A stretch of 64,000 nt of DNA from Angomonas deanei (GCA_903995115.1 LR877149.1:186001-250000); one strand, 5' to 3'; positions 38,902 to 49,469 are shown, counted from the stretch's first letter. Notes: generated by a model not told the origin, from the sequence alone. Made by a program: numbers and translations.

Positions 38902-41472
38902 CTACTTCTTGGACCTCTGCGACAGGCGCATCAAGGAGGCCTCGGTCCAGGTGTGGTCGTTGATTGACCAGAGGTACTCTTGTAGGGAAGGGTCCAAGGG
39001 GAAGTGATACGGCTCCGACTGGCACCGCAGCCACATGCGCACCGTCGTCTCTATAGAGAGCACTTTGGTCCAGTTCACAATCCGCTGTCCATCCGACGGC
39101 CGTACATAAATCGTCGTCTGACGGAGACAGAAAAAGTTCTGCTGAAACTTCTTCAGCATGTTCAGGATGGGGCTCAGAATAGGGATGAGGGGCTGTTTCA
39201 TTTCCGTCGAGGTGCGTGCAGTGATAGAATTAAGAGAAGATGGACTGAACGAGGCGTACGGGTCCATCAGCTGCTTCTGCCGCTCCAGATCCTTCTTCTC
39301 CGACGACTTGAGCATCTCCTGCTTGAAGGTCTTTTCGTACTCGCTCATCGTATTCTCCACCGCCGGGTGCGTCAGACCGATTAGGATGGCGGAGGACATT
39401 TCATAATTTTGAAGGTCGTACAACAGTTTGCACGTTTCGAGCCAATGACGGAAGGTCCGTTGACTGTCTGCCCACCGCGTCTGCAGCACGATGCAGGCAG
39501 CCGTCCACAGGGTCACCTGTCTGGAGTACTGCGACATGGCCTCCAAGTGGTAGGAGACGTTCACATCCACCTCGTACTGATGCCACGTGCTGAAGAGCAC
39601 CTCACGAACGCGGATGCGGGAGAATAACTCGTAGGAGAGTAAGCACAGCTGATGGGTGAGCTGCTCCGCGTCGACGTCCATGACGGCCAGCCCCACGTCG
39701 TTCTCCGTACCGCGTTTCGGCCAGTAGCTGGGCAGTACGCCTAAGGAGGTGTAGCGGCTGTTGCGCACCTCCGGCGCCTCATTCTCCCCCGCGTGCACCA
39801 TCGCTTTCGGCTCGTTGACATACAAGGTAAAGGTGCGGTCGCGTGGGACGGAGGTGTTGACGAGGGTGTGCTTGCCGCCCTTCCCTTCCGTCGGCGGGGC
39901 CTCCTCCCGCTTGTAGTGCTTTTTTAGCATCATTTGGACTCGTATCGACAGACTCATCATCGACTGTTCCACATCAATACTCAGCCGCGGCAGAGAGTCC
40001 ACCGGGGTGCTCGGAGAGCCAAAGGAGTGTCCCGTCTTGTGGTGCGGGCTGCCAGGTGGGGAGGCGTTCGTCGCAGTAGAGAAGGAATGTTTGTGCAACA
40101 GTTTCCCGCCTGGGTCGGAGTGCCCGCCGTGATTACCGGCGAACACGCCAATCCCACAGGGCCACTCCTCCTCGTCGTTTTCATCGATCCCACGGAACGG
40201 GGAGACAAACCCGCTTTTTTTAATAAACTGGGCCAAACGTTGAAGTGTAAAGAGGGTAATGTCACACTCGTGGTAGCGGCAGAAGGCTTGTAAGCAGAGC
40301 AGGATTCTATTTTGCAGGTAGTTCGCCCGCCGCTGGTCCCCACCCTTCGCCAGCCATCGCCACACGCTGCGAAAGAAGCGAATGAGCTTGGAAATTAACG
40401 CATCAGGGGTAATGAAAATACCACACAGCAGCATGAAGGCCGTCGTGAAGGATTGCTCCGGGATGCCACTGAAGAACGGGGGATCCTCCTCCGATAGTAT
40501 GAGTATCTCGATCAGCAGGTTGACAGAGCCTCCCACCATGGGCCTCGATGGCACCTCCGTGTCCCCTCCCGTATCCTCGGCCCGGATGCGGTCCAGACGG
40601 ATGTCGGTGCGGTTAAAGTCCACCGGTCTCCACGGAAGCGTATCGTCGAGGAAACGGTTCCGCCTGGCAGAGTCGTTCATCATGAGCTCAATATCTACCG
40701 AGCTAATCTTATACTCGGCGGTACCACTGACCGACGGCAACGCACCGTCGGCTTGGTCGGTGCTGCTGGTGACCTCGTTTAACACCCGCATCGCCCCTTT
40801 GGTGCGCATCCGCTGCTCCGCCAGAGGTAAGTGTCGTTGAAAGCACGTGAGGGCCGTCTTGTACATTGGCTGCGACAAGTAGTCCTCAATCACGGCATCC
40901 ATATGACGCCTGTACATGCCCCCCAGCTGCTCTTGAATCGCCTGCAGATCTGCGCTCATTGTCTTCCGATTGGGCACCGCAGCGCTGCCTCTCCCCTGGG
41001 AAGACGACGACGCCTGGTGCAGCGCAAGTTCGAAATACTCCGCCGCCCTTTCAGTTCGCAGCGAGGCCTTGCGCACCGCCACCTCAACATCCACCATTCG
41101 CACTAGCGGCGATCGGTTCTCTTGTACCACCTCCGCGTTTTCCATTGAAAAGCCCCCTGTCTGCATCGGCAAGTTGGGTAACCCCGCTCGACGGGAGGAG
41201 GGGTTGCTGGCCTCACTAAGATTGGACAGGTCCGAGTAGGAGTAGGAGGAACCGGAGTCGTCCGACGAGTCCGTTTCATACGTCTCCTTGGTGGCGAGCG
41301 GTGGCAACCCCTCTGGTGCCAGGGTCCTGTGGTGCTCCCTCCCTTTGGTCTGACTGTGGTCTGATCCAGAGTCGGACTGAGGAGGACTGTAGATGGACTG
41401 GGAAGAGGAGTTGCTCTCTAATGACTGTGACCCAGGGGTCATGGTTTTGTCGCCGCTGCTATCACTCGACAT
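38902..41472 (-). CDS. Ras-family guanine nucleotide exchange factor (RasGEF)
   Basis: The 856-residue protein has a disordered Ser-rich N-terminus (1-110) and a helical segment (115-245). A RasGEF N-terminal (REM) domain follows at about 312-430 (NLLIEILILSEEDPPF; AFMLLCGIFITPDALISKL). The CDC25-type catalytic domain spans about 594-850: DVDAEQLTHQLCLLSYELFSRI, then QVTLWTAACIVLQT, FRHWLETCKLLYDLQNYEMS, SAILIGLTHPAV and SPILNMLKKFQQNFF. It would load GTP onto a Ras-like GTPase. A typical WxKKxK-type helix is not exact, so partner specificity is unknown. A LisH-like helix may lie around 190-215 (HMDAVIEDYLSQP). A clear T-tract acceptor precedes the start. Confidence 0.8.
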   Translation of the reverse strand: MSSDSSGDKTMTPGSQSLESNSSSQSIYSPPQSDSGSDHSQTKGREHHRTLAPEGLPPLATKETYETDSSDDSGSSYSYSDLSNLSEASNPSSRRAGLPNLPMQTGGFSMENAEVVQENRSPLVRMVDVEVAVRKASLRTERAAEYFELALHQASSSSQGRGSAAVPNRKTMSADLQAIQEQLGGMYRRHMDAVIEDYLSQPMYKTALTCFQRHLPLAEQRMRTKGAMRVLNEVTSSTDQADGALPSVSGTAEYKISSVDIELMMNDSARRNRFLDDTLPWRPVDFNRTDIRLDRIRAEDTGGDTEVPSRPMVGGSVNLLIEILILSEEDPPFFSGIPEQSFTTAFMLLCGIFITPDALISKLIRFFRSVWRWLAKGGDQRRANYLQNRILLCLQAFCRYHECDITLFTLQRLAQFIKKSGFVSPFRGIDENDEEEWPCGIGVFAGNHGGHSDPGGKLLHKHSFSTATNASPPGSPHHKTGHSFGSPSTPVDSLPRLSIDVEQSMMSLSIRVQMMLKKHYKREEAPPTEGKGGKHTLVNTSVPRDRTFTLYVNEPKAMVHAGENEAPEVRNSRYTSLGVLPSYWPKRGTENDVGLAVMDVDAEQLTHQLCLLSYELFSRIRVREVLFSTWHQYEVDVNVSYHLEAMSQYSRQVTLWTAACIVLQTRWADSQRTFRHWLETCKLLYDLQNYEMSSAILIGLTHPAVENTMSEYEKTFKQEMLKSSEKKDLERQKQLMDPYASFSPSSLNSITARTSTEMKQPLIPILSPILNMLKKFQQNFFCLRQTTIYVRPSDGQRIVNWTKVLSIETTVRMWLRCQSEPYHFPLDPSLQEYLWSINDHTWTEASLMRLSQRSKK

Positions 41473-41482
41473 GAAAGAACTG

Positions 41483-41516
41483 CTACAGGTGTCAAGAACA
41501 AAAAAAAAAAAAAAAG
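41483..41516 (-). promoter_or_regulatory. T tract and splice acceptor AG for the RasGEF gene
   Basis: Read on the minus strand, T15 (41502-41516 as A on plus) is followed by GTTCTTGACACCTGTAG, with AG at 41483-41484. The leader before the ATG at 41472 would be only about 10 bases. Confidence 0.45.
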
Positions 41517-41670
41517 GGAAGAGGAAAAGGGTTTGTTTGTGCGCACGGAGATTGAATTTTCTCTCTCAACCTTTCGGCTGTCGAGCGTGTCTCGTGAGTG
41601 GATTGGTTAATCGAAGAAGCAACATTGTAATATTAGTGTATAGGTATGTACAAAGGGAAAAGCGGAGTGT

Positions 41671-44600
41671 TTACCTGCGCTTTCTGTTGGTATCAGCGTC
41701 TTCCCCACCTTTTTTTCTCTCTGGAGGTGGACCGGAGGCATTTTCCTTTCTGCGCTCCTTTTCTTTTTTTCGGGCCAGTTTTTGCTTCTGCTTCGCCCGG
41801 CTGTGACGGTCCGACTTGGGTAACTCTGGACGACTGAACACCGGCAGTGGGGGTGGCAGCTGAGGCTTCTCCACCTCGGGGTCTGGCACGGTGTCGGTGG
41901 CTTCGCTGGCCTTGTGCTCACTTTGAGCATTCGTGGTGTCTTTTGCGGCAGCCGGTGTCTCCCCATGGGTAGCTGCGACATCCGTCTCATTCCCTGCGCT
42001 CGTCCCCGCTGGAGGGGCTAACTGTAACATATGAAGCAGGGAGCGTGCCTCCTCGCTGTCCACGCCGCGCAGACTGGCCAGCAGGTCGAGACCAGGGGCA
42101 CTCTGCCAGCCAGAGTTCATCTCTGGTGGCGAGGCGTCCCGTACCTCCTTGAGAATATCCTGCGCGTTCTGCGGGGGTTTCGATTTGGGCTTGACGACAG
42201 GGAGAGGCGGAACGGCCATGGGGTCAAAGTGGCTTGCCACATCCACCGGATCCGATGCGAGCAGCGCGTTGAGCGACATGGCGAGGGTGTCTGGTGGCAA
42301 CGCGGGAGGGGGAGTGGCGGGCGGTGGTATACTATCGGCTGCCTTCCCACTAGAATGACCGAGCGTGGTCTCCTCGTCGCCCTGCTTCGCGGTGTCGTCA
42401 GCTGGTGTCTTCTTGACATTACGAATACTGAATCGCATAGAAGGACACCGGTTCAACGTTGGCTGGTGAACTGGAAAAGGAACAGACTGGTACTCCCCAG
42501 ATCCAGCGGATTCGCCGTCTTTGCTCGTAATCAAGTCCCCTTCCCCGGGCGGCTGGGCGGACGCCACGTCCTCCTTCGTCAGCCAATTCGCATTGTCCGT
42601 GGGGACCACCATGTCCGGTTCATCGAGGGTGTGCCAGTCTTTCAAGAAGGAGTTCTCCTCGTCGCGGAAGCGCATTCCCCCGGAGAGGCCGGTGTGCATC
42701 ACGTCCATATCGCTCATCAGAGAGTCGTCATCGCTGCTGGGGCGGCGGAACTGCATCATGAGCGTGTTGCGGTCCCCACCACCGAACGGTACCATGTCAT
42801 CCGAGGAAGCGGAGCTGGAGGAGGAAAATATCGTCCCATCCATCCTTCGCCGGTGCGTCACTGCCATTTCATCGAGTTGCTGGGCAATTTTGAAGCCACC
42901 CTCACACAGGCGAAGGTAATCGTAGATGCTTCGGCTAATCTCATTGTAAATGTGCGCCATGACGCGGATTTTTTGCTGAATGGCACTCGCTTTCCGTCCT
43001 CCCTTTTCTCGGTCCCGCTTGCAGTGGACGAGTCGCGAGATGATGTCCCGGATGCACAACAAGACGTACAGGAGTACCAAGATGGAAAAGCCAATAATGA
43101 CCAAGGCCGACAAAAACGACTCGACCTCTCGACTCACATTCTCCACGTAGAGGATAAGGTAGGCGATGAGCAGCAAGATATTCGCCATCACAAAGTGGGT
43201 AATGGAGGCGATCATGGTGGCCTTGCCGGACAAAAAAGTAATCACGGGCGGGGCACTCCCGTACTCCACCCGATTCTTGAGACAGCCAAATACCACAAAG
43301 CGGAAAAGGTAAATGAGAATCACGGAGGCGACTTGCATTAACGGTGAGTGCCCCAAAATGACGCCCACACAGCAGAGTAACTTTTCAAAAAAGTTGTAGA
43401 ACTCGGGCCAGAATAGACTCTCTCGTGTGTTAAAGTAGAGCACCGGGAACGCCGCATACATGACGTCGGTACCATATCGTCGCCGGTATAAGACGGAAAC
43501 AAGTAAGAGAATCAGCGGCAGCACCACGCCGTAGAGGATGAGCAACGCAATGCCGGCACTACGCAGCGGCTTGTAGCGGGGGTCGTCACACTGGAGTGTA
43601 CTGTGGTAGGTGTAATACTTGGTCACCACACTGCCGTCCTCCACCAACGTCTCGCAATTTTGCCACGTGAGCGCCGTCGCCACAAACACAAACTGAAAGA
43701 CAAACGTCACGGTCGCGATGCTGTTCAAAAGAATGCCGATCCAGCTCTTTCGAAACTGCATGATGGCCTGGTAGCGGTACGACTCCTCCACACCGTGTCC
43801 GACACGGGCGGGCAGCTCCTGTATGGTGGACTTGATATACTTGCGGTGCAGGGCTTCCTCAGTGGAGGCCTTGGCCCGGCGCCCCAGGGCGGGGCTTTCA
43901 TTCTCCCTACTCGTTCGCACCCAGTCTGCCATCACCGCCTTCGTGGGCAACACCAGCTGCATCTCGGACACTGCACGCAGGACGGTGGTGTCTTGGTTGG
44001 CGAGAAGGTAAACGATACGATCCCCTTCGGTCGCCCCACTCGCACTCTCAAAGCACTGAATGAGAATATCCTCAAACTGGGTCGTCGTCGATGGGAGCGC
44101 CGTCGCGACTAGGCGAGGGCGATTGGGGCCGTCGGCACTCTGTCGCTCCGGCTGTGTGGATGTTCGATTATGCGAGTGGCTGCTGACATTGTCGAGGCGG
44201 GAGGCAGAGTTACCCACCACACTGTTCGTCTGTACCAGCGCCGACAAGAAGCGGAAGGAGCGCGGGGCGATGGTGGAGATACTGGGGTGCGACATACGGT
44301 CCACATAGGCCTCCACACTTTCGTTGGGGAGTGCGTGCGCCTTGTAGGAGGAGATGATGCGATCTAATATCTCCACCATCTTCCGTCGTCGGCGGTGTGT
44401 ATAGGAGACCATGAGCATGGCAGCCATCGGAGCAGGGTCAATGCGTCCTCTCCTCAGTCCGACCGCCAAAAAGCGCACCACCAGGGTAGACACCATCACA
44501 AAGCCGACTGGCGCAATGAACAGCAAAATGATGTAACCAGTGTGCTTGTCGTAGGTGCAGGTCAGCACATAATCCAGCAGGTTCGTCATGTTGTGAAGAC

Positions 44601-47600
44601 CTTGGAGGAAGTTGAACAGCACCCGTGGCCACTTGACGCGTATGAGGGAGAATAGCCCTAACAGCTGGATCACATTGATGACCCCTTTCACACTCCCCAC
44701 GTGTGGTGACTGGGGGTCCAGCACGGTCATGAGGTGAATCCACACCGTCAGGAAGACGACGAAAAAGAGAATGATCAAGAAGGACAGGAAGTCACTTGTG
44801 GCGGCGTTGGGGCACTTCTGGCACTCTCCGTTTGCCGCCCGGTAGCCCGCCAAACACTCGGAGCACCGGACGCCGCCATACCCAACCGCACAGGAGCCGT
44901 TGCTGAGGCAAGCATTTACGCCTTGTGGGGGATAACACTCCATGAAGGTGAAGGTGTTGGGTCCTGTCCGCCACCACCCCTCCTCCGCCAGCACAATGTG
45001 GCTCCCATCACAGACGGCGTGTAGCGGACAGGGAAGACAACTGCTGTTGGACATGACCGCCAGCTCGGACCGGTCACACTCCGTCACCAAAATGGGGGAC
45101 GACACCAGTTCCGGGTAGTCCCCGATGGTCGCCTTGAAGGAGACGAGGTACGATTTGCCGTGCACGCCTTTAATCTCAATGCCTTCCGCGTAGAACATGT
45201 TATTGGTTGGATCCACCAGAAACGTGACATTCTTCTCCGGTGCCTCTCGCTCCACAGTGACATTCAAGTTTCCTATCTGACCTAACTCGATGGAGCGAAA
45301 CGTATTGTTGCACACGTCACACACGCCAATGACGGGCTGCTGCTTGAGCAGACCCACGGTGGGGGTGACAGTCGCCGACGGGGGAGTGCTGAAGGAGAGA
45401 TGGTGTGGAGACCCTTCCTCCACGATCACCACCTTGACACACGTTTTATCTTTGAGCGAGGGGATCGTCCCGGGGTTGATCACCGTGAACAGAAGAACAA
45501 TTTGCCCTTGAGGGGGGCAACTAAAGTTCAAGTTGGAGAACGTGACGCTACCTCCCGCCGTCATGCTCATTTGGGTCGTACCTACCAGTATGCTTTCCTT
45601 CTGACGCTCGTCGAAGGACTGATTCGTCTCCACACTGAGCACCGATGCTCGAATAATGACCGCCTCGTATTTGGCGTCTTGCGTGACTGTCAAGTAGTGC
45701 CCCACGCTGTCGATCAGGTATACCACGACAGGCGGAATGGCCACCAACGTATCGGCGCGAATGGTGCTCACGTAACCCAACGTTTGATTCTCTACCACGC
45801 TAAAGATGGTTTCCGGGGTGCCGTACGTCACGTACTCTTCCCGTACATAGGAGAAGGTGACGTTGTCGATGGCCACCTCAACGTACACTGGGGAAGGGAG
45901 CAAGTGCGGGAGGGCGGGGAGGTCACATTCAATGCGCGACTGGGAAATGTACCGTGCGGGCATGTACACGGTTTGATCTTCCATTCCCTCGGAGGAATTC
46001 GTATTGAGGCGGCAGGTCTGCTTCTGTGCTATGGTGGGGCTGAGGAAGCCGTACCCCTCCACCGTTAACGTGGCCGCCTCTAGTGAACCATACGAACCGC
46101 CCGTGATGTTGTTGGTCACGGAAAACACTCGTGGGGTGGAAAACTGGGAAACGTACCCCATCCCAGCCACCACATCTTTGCCAGAGTACCCAGATACACC
46201 GTCCACTTTGAGGCGAAACGGATGTTCGCTACAGCTTAGGTTGCCCATCAAGGGAACGGAGCACAGCAGCGAGGTGGTGTTCGTCACATATGCCGTCGTG
46301 GTCACGCCGGCGTCAGGAAAAACACACAACATGTCCTTTGTGAATCCAAAACCAGTCACCGTCATGTTTGTGGAGCGATGCACATCCAAGTTGGTGACCG
46401 GCTGCTCAATCCCAAAGAGGGCCACCTCGTAGATGCAGAGAGAGCCAGAACAAGGGGTGATGTAGCTGATTGTTCGCGTCGAATCGTCGATCAAAAGGCT
46501 CGAGAATTTTGTTCCCTTTTGTACCCCAATTGGCCAAACGATTTTGACGGTGGGGTCATACAGGGTAGAGCCATCTCTCTGTACCCGCGCGACAACAGAG
46601 CACTGGAGGCTGCAGGTGGCGGTGATGTAGAGACCACCGGTCACGTAGTCTTCCACAAAGGTGGTGATGGTGCGTATGTCGTCAAACAGTGTGACCATCG
46701 TGATGGGCGGGATCGGCCCGTAGGATGGCTCCGACGTCGAACTGTCACCGGGCACCACACCGGCGCCGGCCACGTAAGGCAGGAACGCCACTCGTATCGA
46801 TTGCTCCTGTTGGTCCTTGAGGAGCATCACCACACCAGCGTTATCTTCCGTCGCCAGGAAGGTAATAGGGACGCACGCAGCGCAGACCGTCAGGAGGGCC
46901 TCCCGATAGACCGCCGCGTAGGAGTAGTACGCCTTGATGTCAGAGGGGACGCTGCCTTCCTCCGGCGGGTTGACCGGAATCGGGATATCAGGGGTGTTTT
47001 CCGGTATGTTGTCGTCGACCACCACAATGATATCAAACGTGTCCACCGAGAGCTCCTCGACCGAGTAGAAGCCCAGTATGTATAAATTCGTGCTGTTTTC
47101 CTGCCGTTTATAAAATTCACGGATGGTTGAAAATGGTGTATTGGCGCTCGAGATCTGCAACCTCGAGGTCCCCGTCTTGCTGCCATAGTAAAGTGAGACG
47201 TACTGTCCGAAGCGGTACGGAAAAAGACAGAGAATCCTCGAGTTAGATCCAGTGACTGGTTTTCCCAAGTAGTTATACAGTCCACTGTTTTGCTCACCGC
47301 TGTCAGACCCCTCACCAGAGCTGGAGGTATCACTGCCGGAGCCAGACGCAGAAGAGGCTTCGGATTGACTACTAGAACTAGAACCACTACTGCTGCTGGC
47401 CTCACCACTCGATTGGGGGCTGCTGTCACTAAGTGTGGACTCGCTACCGCTGTCCGTCGTCGTGGTCTCCTGTAAAGGGGTAAACACTGGAAAGTTCATG
47501 GAATAGTTTTCAAAGCGCAAAAACGTACCAGACACCCGATTGAACACAGCGAAGACAATGGTTAGCGCCTCCTCTTCAGAGTACTTGTCCGACTGCTTTT

Positions 47601-47985
47601 GTGGTATCGTGGACATGTAAAGTTCCTCCGCACTCTTAAAGAAGCAGTCCGTGGCGTACCGATTTCCCAGTGACACGTTACGGACGAAGCCGAGTAAGGT
47701 TTGATTGGTCTCCGTGCTAAACTGTGGCTGGAACACCACCACGACATCCATCGCGGCGTAGAGGAGATTGAAGAATTCATCTTTGCAAAAGGCGCCCGGC
47801 AGAATGTTCATCTCTGAAAATATTTGCCAATCCTCCACGTCCCGCACGCCGACTTCGGGAGAAGCAAATAAACCGATCGACTCCAGTGAGCCAGATGGGT
47901 AATCCTCCTCAACGGCGCTTACAACGGCGACAGTTTGTACGAAGAGGAGGCATGCTACTAGCATTCTAATAATTTGATTGGACAT
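41671..47985 (-). CDS. 2104-residue multi-pass receptor-like surface protein
   Basis: The protein starts with a cleavable signal peptide (MSNQIIRMLVACLL...VVSA, cut near 24). The large ectodomain (25-1060) holds a Ser-rich spacer at 175-235, IPT/TIG-like segments at about 530-720 (VTGFGFTKDMLCVFPDAG; LTVEGYGFLSP), and a compact Cys-rich module at about 975-1055 (CLPCPLHAVCDG; CAVGYGGVRCSECLAGY; CQKCP). About eight membrane helices follow: near 1062-1085, 1145-1172, 1413-1441, 1473-1501, 1531-1571 (possibly two) and 1585-1648 (two). A long insert lies between the second and third, and a disordered cytosolic tail of 450 residues is rich in Pro, Asp and Ser. Such proteins occur in many protists as putative receptors or channels. 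The helices do not match a transporter or classical seven-helix receptor that I recognise. Confidence 0.75.
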   Translation of the reverse strand: MSNQIIRMLVACLLFVQTVAVVSAVEEDYPSGSLESIGLFASPEVGVRDVEDWQIFSEMNILPGAFCKDEFFNLLYAAMDVVVVFQPQFSTETNQTLLGFVRNVSLGNRYATDCFFKSAEELYMSTIPQKQSDKYSEEEALTIVFAVFNRVSGTFLRFENYSMNFPVFTPLQETTTTDSGSESTLSDSSPQSSGEASSSSGSSSSSQSEASSASGSGSDTSSSGEGSDSGEQNSGLYNYLGKPVTGSNSRILCLFPYRFGQYVSLYYGSKTGTSRLQISSANTPFSTIREFYKRQENSTNLYILGFYSVEELSVDTFDIIVVVDDNIPENTPDIPIPVNPPEEGSVPSDIKAYYSYAAVYREALLTVCAACVPITFLATEDNAGVVMLLKDQQEQSIRVAFLPYVAGAGVVPGDSSTSEPSYGPIPPITMVTLFDDIRTITTFVEDYVTGGLYITATCSLQCSVVARVQRDGSTLYDPTVKIVWPIGVQKGTKFSSLLIDDSTRTISYITPCSGSLCIYEVALFGIEQPVTNLDVHRSTNMTVTGFGFTKDMLCVFPDAGVTTTAYVTNTTSLLCSVPLMGNLSCSEHPFRLKVDGVSGYSGKDVVAGMGYVSQFSTPRVFSVTNNITGGSYGSLEAATLTVEGYGFLSPTIAQKQTCRLNTNSSEGMEDQTVYMPARYISQSRIECDLPALPHLLPSPVYVEVAIDNVTFSYVREEYVTYGTPETIFSVVENQTLGYVSTIRADTLVAIPPVVVYLIDSVGHYLTVTQDAKYEAVIIRASVLSVETNQSFDERQKESILVGTTQMSMTAGGSVTFSNLNFSCPPQGQIVLLFTVINPGTIPSLKDKTCVKVVIVEEGSPHHLSFSTPPSATVTPTVGLLKQQPVIGVCDVCNNTFRSIELGQIGNLNVTVEREAPEKNVTFLVDPTNNMFYAEGIEIKGVHGKSYLVSFKATIGDYPELVSSPILVTECDRSELAVMSNSSCLPCPLHAVCDGSHIVLAEEGWWRTGPNTFTFMECYPPQGVNACLSNGSCAVGYGGVRCSECLAGYRAANGECQKCPNAATSDFLSFLIILFFVVFLTVWIHLMTVLDPQSPHVGSVKGVINVIQLLGLFSLIRVKWPRVLFNFLQGLHNMTNLLDYVLTCTYDKHTGYIILLFIAPVGFVMVSTLVVRFLAVGLRRGRIDPAPMAAMLMVSYTHRRRRKMVEILDRIISSYKAHALPNESVEAYVDRMSHPSISTIAPRSFRFLSALVQTNSVVGNSASRLDNVSSHSHNRTSTQPERQSADGPNRPRLVATALPSTTTQFEDILIQCFESASGATEGDRIVYLLANQDTTVLRAVSEMQLVLPTKAVMADWVRTSRENESPALGRRAKASTEEALHRKYIKSTIQELPARVGHGVEESYRYQAIMQFRKSWIGILLNSIATVTFVFQFVFVATALTWQNCETLVEDGSVVTKYYTYHSTLQCDDPRYKPLRSAGIALLILYGVVLPLILLLVSVLYRRRYGTDVMYAAFPVLYFNTRESLFWPEFYNFFEKLLCCVGVILGHSPLMQVASVILIYLFRFVVFGCLKNRVEYGSAPPVITFLSGKATMIASITHFVMANILLLIAYLILYVENVSREVESFLSALVIIGFSILVLLYVLLCIRDIISRLVHCKRDREKGGRKASAIQQKIRVMAHIYNEISRSIYDYLRLCEGGFKIAQQLDEMAVTHRRRMDGTIFSSSSSASSDDMVPFGGGDRNTLMMQFRRPSSDDDSLMSDMDVMHTGLSGGMRFRDEENSFLKDWHTLDEPDMVVPTDNANWLTKEDVASAQPPGEGDLITSKDGESAGSGEYQSVPFPVHQPTLNRCPSMRFSIRNVKKTPADDTAKQGDEETTLGHSSGKAADSIPPPATPPPALPPDTLAMSLNALLASDPVDVASHFDPMAVPPLPVVKPKSKPPQNAQDILKEVRDASPPEMNSGWQSAPGLDLLASLRGVDSEEARSLLHMLQLAPPAGTSAGNETDVAATHGETPAAAKDTTNAQSEHKASEATDTVPDPEVEKPQLPPPLPVFSRPELPKSDRHSRAKQKQKLARKKEKERRKENASGPPPERKKGGEDADTNRKRR

Positions 47986-48158
47986 CTAAAGAGATGACAG
48001 TCTAGGTTTTTTTTTTTTTTTTTCTTGATGCACTTCAATCTTAGCGGGAGAGACAAAATAGAGGGAAATGGTGATGGTCACTTTTACAGAAAGGGGTTTT
48101 ATCTACTAATCCACACACAATGCCACCCGAAAATAACAAGAATAGTAATAACCGTTCA

Positions 48159-49469
48159 TTAATAGTAAGGAAATCCCGCATCCACCTGCGAGTGGTATGC
48201 ATTCAATCCTCCATCCACATTCACAATGCGATCTAATGTGACATGGGGGGTTACCTCCGCGGGGAGTGTCGGAATGACCTTGGACAGCAACTCGGTCGCC
48301 TGTGTGGAGGCTACCCCCCGACGACAGATAAAGAATACCGTGACGTGTTTGGTGCCTTCCGATGACTTTATGGCCTCTTCCAGAAAATGGAAAAATTTAA
48401 ACCGACAGATTTCTTCGCCTTCACTTCTCCACCTTTGCAGCTCGCTCAAGGGGAGGTTGACACTATCTGGGAGGTACGCCATGGAATACTGTATGCGTGC
48501 GCGAACGTCCACCACGAGCGACACGCGGTCCGGTGTGTTCAGTGTATGACGGTTGGTGTACCACTTGCCAAACTCCTCTATACTGGTGCGCTGCGAGGCG
48601 GAGAGTACCCCCGCACTGTAGGCGGCCCCCACAGCACAACACGTAGGGACGTACTCCTCCCGAGGAGGCAGTGTCTCACTAGACAGGGCACTGGCCCCAC
48701 AAGCGGTACAGTCGGGGTTTCGGCCTCGCAGCTTCACCACTCGGGACGTGAAGCGTCTACCGTCAAAGACGAATAGTCTCCCTGACAGCGTTTCACCGGC
48801 GTCGGCGATAATTTTTAAGGTTTCCAACGCTTGCAGACAGCCAATCATGCCGGGAAGAGGCCCCACCACACCAGTGTCGTTACAGCTACCGACCGCCGCA
48901 GCAGGAGGGGGAACAGGAAATAAACAACGGTAGCACGGTCCTTCTTTATAACCGTACACGGACAGCTGTCCTTCCCAGCGCATCGCGCTCCCACTCACGA
49001 GCGGCCTCTTACACAGCATGGCAGCGTCGTTAATAATATAACGGGAGGCAACATTATCGGTTCCATCCACGACCACGTCGCAGTCGGCGAAGAGTCTCGT
49101 TGCATTCGTCAGCGAAATCATCTCCTCCACGGTTTCAATACACGCGTCCGGGTAAATACGAAGACAGGCCTCTTTGGCACTGTCCACCTTCTTCACTCCA
49201 ACCTGTTCCGTGGAATGTATTACCTGTCGGTGCAAGTTGGATACGTCCACCTCGTCGTGGTCGATAAACGTCATTTTACCGACGCCTGCGGCACAGAGGT
49301 ACAGGGCGATCGTACTCCCTAGCCCACCTAGGCCGACACAGACGACTTTACTATTTCGAATTTTGATCATACCAGCCGCGGAGATGCCTTCGCACATGAT
49401 TTGACGGGAGAAGCGCCCCACGTCATCGGAGGTAAGACCTGGCGGCTCACTAAGAAAGGATTCGGTCAT
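48159..49469 (-). CDS. MOCS3: MOCS3/Uba4: E1-like adenylyltransferase and rhodanese sulfurtransferase
   Basis: The 436-residue protein activates Urm1 (and MOCS2A where present) by adenylation and then transfers sulfur, feeding tRNA wobble-uridine thiolation and molybdopterin synthesis. The ThiF/MoeB part (about 15-275) has GLGGLGSTIALYL for ATP, DHDEVDVSNLHRQVIH, VVVDGTDNVASRYIINDAA, and two CxxC zinc pairs (CYRC and CTAC). A conserved Cys occurs in GSCNDTGVVGPLPG. The rhodanese part (about 320-436) has VVDVRARIQYSMAYLPDSVNLPL and the active-site loop FFICRRGVASTQA with catalytic Cys. All key residues are present, so it should be active. Upstream in the transcript is strumpellin; no functional link is implied. 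Confidence 0.92.
   Translation of the reverse strand: MTESFLSEPPGLTSDDVGRFSRQIMCEGISAAGMIKIRNSKVVCVGLGGLGSTIALYLCAAGVGKMTFIDHDEVDVSNLHRQVIHSTEQVGVKKVDSAKEACLRIYPDACIETVEEMISLTNATRLFADCDVVVDGTDNVASRYIINDAAMLCKRPLVSGSAMRWEGQLSVYGYKEGPCYRCLFPVPPPAAAVGSCNDTGVVGPLPGMIGCLQALETLKIIADAGETLSGRLFVFDGRRFTSRVVKLRGRNPDCTACGASALSSETLPPREEYVPTCCAVGAAYSAGVLSASQRTSIEEFGKWYTNRHTLNTPDRVSLVVDVRARIQYSMAYLPDSVNLPLSELQRWRSEGEEICRFKFFHFLEEAIKSSEGTKHVTVFFICRRGVASTQATELLSKVIPTLPAEVTPHVTLDRIVNVDGGLNAYHSQVDAGFPYY

Noticed and set aside
42031-43341. Plus-strand 436-residue frame inside the large receptor-like gene
   Set aside because: Its His/Arg/Gly-rich product is antisense to membrane helices and cytosolic tail that read well on the minus strand.
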